In this document: positions 52,440 to 62,198 of the stretch, one piece after another
Position numbering within the stretch: the first letter of the stretch is position 1
Layout: every line of letters starts with the position of its first letter
Assembly (NCBI GenBank): GCA_003255065.1
Contig: QAOA01003028.1
Span: 2,358,440 to 2,422,439 of the forward strand
Direction: 5' to 3'
Source: Cercis canadensis
Lineage: Eukaryota > Streptophyta > Magnoliopsida > Fabales > Fabaceae
DNA: 64,000 nt
The notes under the pieces: model-generated
Database searches by the model: none
The model's input: the letters and a program-made list of their open reading frames with translations, nothing else
Told to the model about the DNA's origin: nothing
Program-made: the position numbers and the translations under genes

Positions 52440-54461
52440 GATTCATATGCTGCAGCAAGTACCTAATCTCTTATAGTTATTTGCATTGAACCCTGTCTCT
52501 TTGGACCCTTCTTCCTTGCTAACTGCCAACAGGATTGTGTTTGGACGCTCACAATTTGGAACTGAAATACTCCGTCGTTAGGAGAGTAATTTATTATTTC
52601 ATTTTCTGAAGCTTCACTATAATCACAGATCACCTTCTGACCCAGGTAAATCATCTCTCTAGTTTATCTCTTATGAATTCCTAACACAATACTGACTTGT
52701 GGGAAATTAAGATAGATGACTTCTTGCACTAGGGTTCCAAGGTAGCAATATGCTATTATCCTTTTTTTATAACTGCTGTATTTTCTTGGCAAGGAATGAG
52801 GAAAAGTAGAAACAAAACATTAAATTATGCTTTATTTGTATGCTGTTGTTTACTGTCTAGTATCTATTTCCAATTATAGACATAGTTTTCTTTATTCATT
52901 TCTTACATCTAATTTCTAGTTTCTTTTGTGGACGTGATACACCATGGACCATGCCAATAAATGAAAAGCCAAGCACTTGAATTTTAAAATGTGAAATTTC
53001 TGCAAAGCTGCGACATTGGATTTATATGATTTTGATGAAACTAAATTTTTTGTACTGAAGCCTATGTTGCAACCTTGCTATATAAATAAGAGATTGTTGA
53101 ATTTCGTTTATTAATGAATCAATGATTTTTTGTCTTCTGTTTCTTGGATTTTATAATTTGATGTTGTCCTTTCAAGTTATTGATTTATTCTCCTAGTAAA
53201 TTAGGTTGCTCACTGTGTCTTCTGTTTTTCAGTCATGCCACTGGTAGTAATGCAAATAGTATGACAAACTTTGGAACTCGATGAAGCTGCTAGATGCAGA
53301 TGCTAACGCTAAGGATAAGTTTTGAATATCTTCGAGAGAAGTGCAACTTAACTATATTGTGCCAAAGAAGCGTGTAGTTATCGGTCAGACAGTGAGAGAA
53401 CTGTTCTGCTGGAATGGGTTCCACGTCTGCACTGTTCAAGGTAAGCGTACAATATAGGAATACATTATAAAGTGTCTGGTCTGTTGCCTGATCATTAACA
53501 ACACTGAGTATTTTAATACATTACAAAGTATGATCACCATGTAACAGTTACTCCCTCTCTTGTAGATCTGTAAGATTGCAGTTCTGTTTCTATCAAACCC
53601 CTTTAAGGTAATTGATACCCACCGGTTCCAGGTGATTAATAGACCTGCTTGGCAAGGAGAGCCGAAAGTTACTGGTGTATGTAGAACCCTTTCTACCTCC
53701 CGAAAAGGAATATGATGTTTTCTATCTTCTTGGCCAACCAATCATACTCACGAATAATCTTTTCCCTAACTCTTCGATTCATTGTTGTCTAGTATTATTC
53801 ATTCAAAGTAACAAATCACTGTGGGACCATCAAAGAGTTGTATAGTTATGTAGAATTGTGAATTCAGATACTAGTTTTTTGTTTTTAAACGAGTAATATT
53901 ACACAACTCACATAATTACATCCCAGTTTAGATGATTTAACTTTTTTTTCTATCGAATTTAGATAACCACCTATATTATTATTGTCAGTCGTATTAGTCT
54001 TACTCAAATAGCGATAGAGCATTACTTGTCAATCTTAACATTAGAACCAAACAGCAGCCTATTGAAAGATGATGTGCTATGCTTTCATAGAATCATAGAT
54101 GCTGGAAAAAAAATTGGAAGTCTTAAACCAACCAGTACTTTCACTTGCTATGATATAATTTGAATATCATGAGAAGGGCGACAGAAGCGTAAACTATGAA
54201 CTAAACTGATTATGATAATTATTCTTGGCCATTCTTTCGAAGTTAATTTTCTCAAATCCTTACATTTCTAAGTTAGTACAAAGTACGTCCTCTACAAGCC
54301 AAAGAGAGCCCTTACGATTGAACTTGTGCACAAGTCTCCGCCTACTGGTTACTAATCACAAGCTCAGAAATTATTCAAAAAATCAAAACTCTAATAAGCA
54401 TTCGAGAACTGCCAAAAGAAAAAAAGAAAAAGATGCACTTTTCTTCAGAACTTAACGTTCC
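52440..54461. other. PPR 3' region with possible 3' UTR introns, then intergenic
   Basis: No coding frame is supported. Good splice signals suggest a spliced 3' UTR: CCCAG|GTAAAT at 52645/52646, TTTTTCAG ending at 53232, and TTCAAG|GTAAGC at 53440/53441. The remainder is AT-rich and includes the 3' flank of the minus-strand ALP-like gene. Confidence 0.45.
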
Positions 54462-55844
54462 TTATCTTGAGGAAAGCCTTATGTGTAAATCATCAGCCAA
54501 AGCTTGCCTCAAGCTTTCCCCAAAGAAATAGAATGATTTCTCGTTATCGAGCACCCTTGGTTGAGGTCCATTCTCATCAGGTTCCTTCCACAGCTCTGGC
54601 TCTGGCTCCCTTGCAATTTGACACAAATTATGCAGAACACAACAAGCAACAATCGTTTGTGGTGCATGATTAAGACCAACATTCAAATCCTGGAGAATTT
54701 TCCACCTCCCTTTCAGCAACCCAATTGCTTCAACTACCACCGACCTCCCCTTCATCAGCATTCCATCAAACAAGTTCTGTGCAGGCGTGCCCATGCCATT
54801 GGGCGAAAAGGGTGTGAGCAAAAACGGCAAAAGTGGATAACACCAGTCACCAACAACGTAAGGTCGAACAGGATGACCCCTGAGATTGATAACCTTATCC
54901 CAGACAACGTCCCCGGAAGTGAGCCGATTGTACAGAAGACTATCCCTGAAATGGGTGGCATCGTCAGTGCCACCGGGCCCTTTAACGCACACATCCCAGA
55001 AGATCTTCTTGTGATCAGCGACAACCTGAAGGAGAACTGAGGGATACCCATATCGACATCTATAAGTTGCAGGGAATTTCTGGTCGTTGGGAAGACTATG
55101 GAGCTTGACAGGGCTTGTATCAATCGCTCCACACATGTTGGGAAGCGAAGTAAGCTCTTCAAAAGCTTGTGTAGTCTCCACTAGGCGGCGACGACTCACA
55201 GGAATCTTAATAAATTCTTGGTAAAGCTTGGTTGCCAGGAGTCGAGTGACCATGTTGGTGATCTTGGAGACGAGGTAAGGCTCAAGGGAATAACGGGTAG
55301 CGAGCGTTTTCGCGGACAGGCCATGGGCGAGGCGAGAGAGGACCATAGCAACGGCGTAATCAGATGGGAGAGAGAGATTGGATATGGCGATGTGGGGTTT
55401 GAGCTTGTCAACAACGGTAGTGAACACAGGGTAGGAGAGGCCATAAAGGGAACGCCAGTGGGCATCACGAAGAGGGGCTTCAAGGGACCATATGTGCTCG
55501 GTAGAGAGCGCTCGGAAGGCAGATACGGAGTAATCGGAGGCGTTGGAGGAGGATGGGCGAGGAGGAGGAGTAGTGTCTGCGGTGGTGGAGGGGGAGGAAG
55601 ATAAAGAGGGCCGAGAGGAGGCGACGTAAGAGAGGACGGAGGCAATGGTGAAGAAGAGGAGAGGGGCAATAGAGGAGGAGTAGAGAAGGGAAGTGGGTGA
55701 GGTAGCGGAAGGAGAGGAAGCGGAAGATGCAGAGGTGGTGGTTGTGGTGGAAGAGAGGGTGTCTGAGAGGAGTGAGGTGGTGGGGTCTAAGGAATTGTGA
55801 AGATGAAGAAGATTTGAAAGCATTACCAAGAACGATTGATCCAT
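54462..55844 (-). CDS. HARBI1/ALP1-like protein, domesticated PIF/Harbinger transposase
   Basis: This is an intronless gene of 460 aa. The N-terminus is Ser/Thr-rich with one hydrophobic stretch (about 58-76), then a conserved pre-DDE helical domain (HWRSLYGLSYPVF, about 129-141). The DDE_Tnp_4 nuclease fold follows: CGAIDTSPVKL (Asp242), VVADHKKIFWDVCVKGPGG with Asp294/295, GDWCYPLLPFLLTPF, and VVVEAIGLLKGRWKIL (Glu372). The acidic residues of a DDE triad are thus present, but the usual Gly-Thr-His after the first Asp reads Thr-Ser-Pro. No terminal inverted repeats or target-site duplications were noticed at its borders, and the long clean ORF argues for a host gene. Relatives include ALP1, a Polycomb PRC2-associated protein; the closest Arabidopsis gene by memory is At3g19120. 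It is divergent from ZOP1. Confidence 0.88.
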   Translation of the reverse strand: MDQSFLVMLSNLLHLHNSLDPTTSLLSDTLSSTTTTTSASSASSPSATSPTSLLYSSSIAPLLFFTIASVLSYVASSRPSLSSSPSTTADTTPPPRPSSSNASDYSVSAFRALSTEHIWSLEAPLRDAHWRSLYGLSYPVFTTVVDKLKPHIAISNLSLPSDYAVAMVLSRLAHGLSAKTLATRYSLEPYLVSKITNMVTRLLATKLYQEFIKIPVSRRRLVETTQAFEELTSLPNMCGAIDTSPVKLHSLPNDQKFPATYRCRYGYPSVLLQVVADHKKIFWDVCVKGPGGTDDATHFRDSLLYNRLTSGDVVWDKVINLRGHPVRPYVVGDWCYPLLPFLLTPFSPNGMGTPAQNLFDGMLMKGRSVVVEAIGLLKGRWKILQDLNVGLNHAPQTIVACCVLHNLCQIAREPEPELWKEPDENGPQPRVLDNEKSFYFFGESLRQALADDLHIRLSSR

Positions 55845-56708
55845 TCTCGTTCCTCTCTCTCTCTCTAAACCCTTGGAAGCTGAAAAGGGTTTCTCTCCCT
55901 CTCCCTCTCAAAATTAGGGCTTTGCAACTGTGGGGAGAAGATGATGAAGTTGAGCTCTCATCTCAATCCCTTTGTGACAGAAAAGGAAAATTGGGGTTGG
56001 AGATGGGTAGAGATCTCTCTCTCCGAGAAATTGCAGTTCAGGTCGCAATCCCAGCAACAGCACTGCGTGTGTTCTCCTCTCTACGTTTGTGCCTTTCTGT
56101 CATGAGTTGAGCTCCCACTAGCGCAAGCGGAATCATCTACTCTTAGAATGAGTTTCAGCATTCACCAACATGTCGTTTCTTTCTCTACCGTTATGCAGCA
56201 CGTCGTCTAGATAGGCAACAAAGACCACAACCAAGACGATTGGGCTGTGTCGGCCCATTAAAATTGGTCTTTGCCAACCCAGCAGCGAGCCCATTTCTTT
56301 TCAGCGAAAAGAAAAGATGGGTGGGCTAGCCATAAGTCTGTTTAGATGCGATGGGCGACAAGCCCCTTTTTTCAGCAAAAAACAGAGAGATGGGTGGGCT
56401 GGCCATAAAGTCTGAGTTTGTTGTAATGGGCTTTTGGCCCATTGAAATTGCTCGTTGGTGGCCCAACTACGAGCCCCTTTCTTTTCAGCTTAAAAAAGAA
56501 AAACCTTGACTTTCTCCTTTCCTTGTCTCTGTGAAGTCTGATAAAGAACAAACCTCTGCTTCGTTTCGATTCGAACTCAGGCTCCAATAAGGCTTCAGCT
56601 TCTTTCTCTCCTTACACTGGTTTTCCAAGTTACTTTCGAAATATCGTTTTTTGCAATTGCAATCTGTCATCATAATAAGCCTTTGATTTGCAACCCTAAT
56701 TTGCAGCC
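55845..56708. promoter_or_regulatory. Divergent promoter of the ALP-like and ZOP1 genes, rich in site II elements
   Basis: The 864-bp interval holds at least eight TGGGCY or GGCCCA elements between 56241 and 56465 (for example 56241, 56252, 56322, 56395, 56427, 56436 and 56460). These TCP-binding site II motifs are typical of constitutive, growth-linked plant promoters. They lie within diverged tandem repeats (separate entry). CT-rich leaders flank both ends. Confidence 0.65.
56289..56490. repeat. Diverged tandem repeats with site II motifs
   Basis: GATGGGTGGGCTAGCCATAA at 56316-56335 recurs, with one change, at 56389-56408, a period of 73 bp. The words GAGCCCATTTCTTTTCAGC, AAGCCCCTTTTTTCAGC and GAGCCCCTTTCTTTTCAGC recur at about 56287, 56360 and 56471. 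They suggest two and a half to three unequal copies. Confidence 0.8.
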
Positions 56709-59697
56709 ATGACTGAGGTAAACAGCTCGCATTATGCAATTTGTTTCAGATAATTCAGTGTTTCAATATAATTTCTCAATATTTGGCTTTGCATTTTTTT
56801 TCTTTTCTCATGAAGAGTTAGGATGTTTAAATTGATCCTTTTAGTTATTTTTGAAAATAAATTTTGATTACCCAAAAGATAAATTGATGCGAAAGTATGA
56901 CTACTCCTGATCCTATCTGTTATGAAAGTTGGTCTGGCATATTGAGATGCTTCAACGTAGTTGGTTCTGATAAGACTTAGGTTTATAAGTAATTGTCCAG
57001 ATACATATGATCATTGATTGATCTTGCTCATTTTACTCTTTTCCCGTTTTCAGTTTTGGGTCAGCCAGGGCAACAAATGGTGTGACTTTTGTAAAATTTA
57101 TATATCAAATAATCCATCCAGTATCAGAAATCATGAGCTTGGTCAACGCCATAAAGATAATGTTGCCAAAAGGCTCGCTGCTATGAGAAAAGAGAATGCT
57201 GCCAAGGAGAAGGAGCAGAAAGAAGCAGTTCGTGCCTTTGAGCAAATCGAAGCAGTAAGCATTCTACACTTCATTTACATTACTAGTGGTGCTTTATTCA
57301 TTATATAGAAAATCAGTAATAAATATTAAAAAACAATAGCATGACTTATCAAAAGAAATGTATGTTGATTTCTTATCACATTGGAACATGTACTAGTGAA
57401 TTTTACATGCAACATGATATTTTATGACGTGCATAAATTTAAAATCCATCTAACAACTGGAAATATGCATATTTGATGTCAACATACAATAAATTATGAG
57501 TTGGAAACATACATAACAAAGTTTCTCGGCTAAGTAAAACTTGGGTGATGATAGGCTGAACTGTGATACTTTCTGTTCTTAATAATATGAATTTCTTGAA
57601 GCAATATAAAATTGAAGCATTATTGGAGTGTTGGATATCCTCTGCACGATACTCCATGTCATAAAAAACAATGTTTTCCATCAAAGTCACCAGGATCATT
57701 CAGTGTTCCATATGTTGGAATGCATATGCTATAGGAAACATCTCTCTGAAAAATGTGTTACCATTTTGTGGATTATAGATTCACTTCTTACTGTGACAAG
57801 TTCACAACCATTCCAAGAAACAACACCAAATTGTCACTTGAACAACTAATTGAGATAAGTTTGTTTCGAAATATATGATTATATAGAAACTACTCCTAAA
57901 AGAAAAGGGTAGAGGCATTCTATTATGTGCAGAATTTCAGGTAGGGCATGCCAAAATTAGGAAAACAATTGGTAATATAGTAAGGAAAAATATATGCTGA
58001 AAGCTTAAGAATTATGTACCAAGTAACAAATTATGTGCCTAGAAACTTAGAATCATGTGTGCAAGTATGGATATAAAGAATTACTAGATGGGAAACATGA
58101 TCTTGTGCAGAAATCCTAAAATCAATTGGAGGGGGAAAAAGGTAATTAGATTTCACAAGGTTAGCTTTAGAATTCGATCGTGTCCAGAATAGTCATCATA
58201 ATTTTTGTTAAAACTGTCTTTGCATATGGTTCTTTTCGTCATTAGTAATATGTAAACTGCATACAGATGCTAGTTTGTTCATATGTACATATACCTCTGT
58301 ACTTATTTTTGTGATCCTTGTATTCCAAATGGTTGCAGAAAGCAAAGCGTAGCTATCAAAAAGATGTGGCAAAATTTGAGGAGGCTAGAGAATCTCATGA
58401 ATTGGATGATCAAGGTTGTAAGTATAATTTATTTTACAGTCTCGTGGTCTTATCAGCTTTTGGCATAAATATGTTGTGGTTAGTTAGATCTCTTACTCTT
58501 TTGAAAGCGTATTATTGTGGGGGCTCAGTTGAGAAAGTTATATCTGTTGAGTGTCTTCTAAGTGATATGTGATAATTGTGCTCAGAGAAGAGTTTGAGGG
58601 GTCATGAATAGTCTGACTCTCTATCTTGACCTTCTTCAAAGCTTCTCTTGGCCTGTATATTGATTGAATATTCCAAAATGAAAGCTAAAGTTTCAAGCCT
58701 AGGATTGCTTAACGAACTGTAGTTAAGAAACAGTGGTGAAAGTTGTCTTCAGTTCCTGAAAATCCGTGGCTTCAGCCTGTTGAGTATTTGGAATTCGTTG
58801 TAGTTAGTGATTTTCTGTATTAAATGCTGGAGTTGCAGTTCATCAAGTAATTCTTTTATGAGAAAAGAGTTCATTATATAAATAGACGAAAGAAAATTAC
58901 TCTACCTGTCATTGGGTTGATACTGTACATAGTTGCCCCACTTGTGTATCTCCATCTTTTCCATTGAATTTGAATGTCTTTTTCTGCAAAGGCACATTAA
59001 AACCGGGGTTCCCATACCGTCCTGCCCCACCCCCATTTAGTACCTGTTCTTATTGGTGATTTATTAAATTTTTTTCTCCTGGTTTTAGCATGATTGAAAC
59101 TGATTTTGGCTCGATGATATGACAGAATGGGAGTTAGACAGCAGTTCAGGCTATTACTACCATCAAACAAATGGTTTCTATTATGATCCGAAGTCAGGAT
59201 TTTACTATTCTGATGCCATTGGTACGGTAGAGTTATGTATATAGTTTTTTCATATGCATTTTGTTAGCTTTTTTTCTTTTAATAGAAATACTTTATTAAT
59301 GCTGGTATATTTACTTAGACAAAATGAAACAGGGAAGTGGGTGACACAGGAAGAAGCATACGCCTCGCCTCACTTTTTCTCAAAATCTGGACAAAAAGAA
59401 CCCACTATGAAAAAGCCCTCGTCAGCTTCACAGTCCGCATCAGTTGAAAATAAAGCTTCCAATAAATCTCAAAACGGATCTGCACCTGACCCAGTTGTTT
59501 CATCTTCTTTGAACCCCAAGAGATCGGTGAAAGCTGCCCCTTCATCTCTTGCTGTTGGTAAGAGAAAGAGGCTAAATGAAAAGCCCAAGGCTATCTCTGA
59601 AGAAGAAAAAGCAGCACTCAAGGCACGAGAAGCTGCGAGGAAAAGAGTGGAGGAGAGGGAGAAACCCTTACTTGGGCTTTACAGCAAGCCTTATTAA
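56709..59697 (+). CDS. ZOP1: ZOP1: matrin-type zinc finger and OCRE domain splicing/RdDM protein
   Basis: Five exons (56709-56717, 57054-57254, 58339-58414, 59126-59221, 59333-59697) give 248 aa. The first coding exon is only nine bases (MTE), but it matches the known start of plant ZOP1, MTEYWVSQ. A U1-type/matrin zinc finger uses Cys13, Cys16, His30 and His36 (KWCDFCKIYI, RNHELGQRH). A helical stretch follows, then an OCRE aromatic repeat (SGYYYHQTNGFYYDPKSG, then FYYSDAIGKWVT), split by the last intron, and a Lys-rich tail ending LLGLYSKPY. Arabidopsis ZOP1 binds nucleic acid, acts in pre-mRNA splicing and promotes RNA-directed DNA methylation. Exon 3 has two overlapping donors three bases apart; only the upstream one keeps the frame open. 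Intron 2 is 1.08 kb. Confidence 0.93.
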
Positions 59698-60783
59698 CTA
59701 CGGAAAATGCTCAAGCAGCCATTGTCTTCCCGAAATTTTAAGGGTTGAACTGTATTTTGCTTGTCATTTTATGCTGTCTTGGGATTTGAATGGTAACTTA
59801 CAAGCAGATATACTAATAGGCCGAAGTGTTTGCCACGTAACAGTAACAGTACCTTGTAAAATTTAACTTATTGTTCATTCTTTTACAGTACATTCCAATC
59901 TGAGATTCCTTCGTTGGGGCTTGTTAGGGGAGGTAAGTTAACTGCATGGAATGTAAGAAAGTCTCTGAGGCTGATGATAGAAGCTATAGCCATGTGCACA
60001 AGTTTGGTTTATAAGAAGCATTAGAACATTAATGAAAAGAAAAACTACATTGCATAATACGTAGATATGGATGCATATCTAATGACAATGTTAGTTACCT
60101 TGTCGGCATAGTAACATATTTGATAATAATCATTAGCAAAAAAAAACGTATTTGATAATGAAAAATAATGATTACAACTTAAGATATTTACACAATGTAG
60201 ACATTGCTTTCCTCGTCTCCCTTCCCCTCATTTTCAACTATAGATGTGATGGCCATAATACAAACACAAATTTGTAGGTATGCAAGCTATGTTTAACAGT
60301 AGAACTCATCAAATTCATATGCGTAAAATGGATTTTCCCAAGGCCATTGTTTAATGATAAATTATGTCTATTTTGTGTTATTCAAGTTAAAAAAATGTTA
60401 CGGCATAATGAATGAGAAAAAGAGAATATGCATATAAAGTCTAAGTTTGAATCTTATTATGAGTAGTCTTCTTTTAATAAATAATCTATAAATATCACTG
60501 TAAATTTTTATTAAAATTTATGACATGCCCTGATTTTGAAATAAAATAATTTTTTCTNAAAACTTTAACTTAAAAAAAAAAAAGGGGGCAAATAGTTATG
60601 AGCCTTTATTTCTCTATTTGCCTGATATTGACCCTCTTCTCAAATTTTCAAATCTCGTGTATTATCATTATTATCATGTACTTGTTCTTCCTTGACCGTA
60701 AGAGATCATCAGCAGCATCTCGAGAAAAACAAGGGCCATGTATTGAATAACGAAGGTTTCAAAAATCAATAGGATTGTATGCA

Positions 60784-60832
60784 CTATACAGTATACACTA
60801 TACAGTATACAGTATACAGTATACAGTATACA
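60784..60832. repeat. TATACAG-unit tandem repeat, partly self-complementary
   Basis: CTATACAGTATACACTATACAG is followed by further CAGTATA units with a 7-bp period. Because GTATAC is palindromic the tract can form local hairpins. Confidence 0.85.
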
Positions 60833-60984
60833 AACAAGATCAACCAATTTTGTGGCTCAGAAGTTCTTGAACAAGGGAATGAGGAAATGTATTTTACTAC
60901 ATTCAAAAGTTGTATATCATTTTCTTAAATAACAAAATGGTTTTTAAATGAAACATCCAAATCTTGGAGAACCTAAACAATAAT

Positions 60985-60988
<4 letters not shown>

Positions 60989-61038
<50 letters not shown>
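60989..61038. repeat. (AT)25 microsatellite
   Basis: A pure AT run of 50 bp is preceded by (TAA)n and followed 13 bp later by an N at 61051, which suggests uncertain assembly here. Confidence 0.9.
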
Positions 61039-61041
<3 letters not shown>

Positions 61042-62126
61042 GGGTATGGGNAATTTCAGAAAATAAAAAATAAATCATTAAACACCTATTTGACTTAATA
61101 TTATTCGTTCTATTTAAAAAGCTACTCATTTATATATTATTCTAACAGACTTCATATTGTTTTATCTCAACCTCAACCAACTAATTGATCTAAATAATAC
61201 AAATTATTTATGCAAAATGAACAATTTCTAAACTATTTATTAAAATAGAGCAGTTTTAAGTATTGTAATGTTGAATAGTGAACACACTAAAGCAGGTTTA
61301 GCATGTTTTATTGAAAAACACTATATCTCCTTCAGTGTGACAACCTCCTTTAATGTGTTCACTGTTTACAATCACTTATTGAAAAATGAATTACAGGTTT
61401 CACGCTATTTGAACCAGATAGAGTATAACGTTTCTCTTTCTAATATGCTACATCTTATTAAAAGTGTTTATTATATTCTATTAAAATAATCAAAACTATT
61501 TCATTTTAATAAATAATTTAAAAAAAAATATCATTTACATAAATAATTTACAAACTTATATTATTTAGCTCAATTAACCCAACCTCCCCCACCCTGTTAT
61601 CTTCTTTTTTCTTTTCACGTTTTTCCAATTAAAATGAGAAAAATAATATAAAATATATGTTTTGTTACAAAAAAAATAACATAAAAATAGTGCACATGGT
61701 TTTGTTGAAAGTGATGGATGAGCACGTGTATTGATTGAGTCAACTTTTGACTTTACATGGTCAATGATTTCGGCTGAAGCTGACGCCTGTCTCCTCTCCC
61801 CAGCTATACGGATCGTTTTGGTCGTGCCACGTACACTACAAGTCTAGAAGCCCATCATCCTTAACTCTATACACACTACGTACACATATGCAGGGTCTCA
61901 AAAAAACAGACTATATTTGAAAATGGAAAATAAAAGAAATTTAGAATGACACACTTGAGAAAATATTTCATTATAAAATACTAACACTGAAAAAAATAGC
62001 AACAAAATAATATTTATTTCGTAGCAAATATAAAAATAACAACTCACTAGCCATGTTAGTATTTAGCCTTGCTGAGGAAATTTTGTTGCTGCAAGAACCA
62101 CTTTTAGGGAAAATATTTTGAGAATT

Positions 62127-62198
62127 ACTATTAAAAAAAATATTTAATTCCTATTTTAAAATNACTGTTAAAAAAATATTTAATTCCTATTTTAAAAT
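62127..62198. repeat. About 36-bp duplication flanking an N (assembly seam)
   Basis: ACTATTAAAA...CCTATTTTAAAAT at 62127-62162 is repeated as ACTGTTAAAA...CCTATTTTAAAAT at 62164-62198, with the N at 62163 between. Confidence 0.85.

Noticed and set aside
54467..55911. Several 100-160 codon ORFs over the ALP-like gene
   Set aside because: They are shadows of the 460-codon minus-strand frame, which carries the recognisable DDE_Tnp_4 motifs.
60784..61038. CRISPR-like array
   Set aside because: The repeats are contiguous 2-bp and 7-bp microsatellites without unique spacers, in a plant genome.
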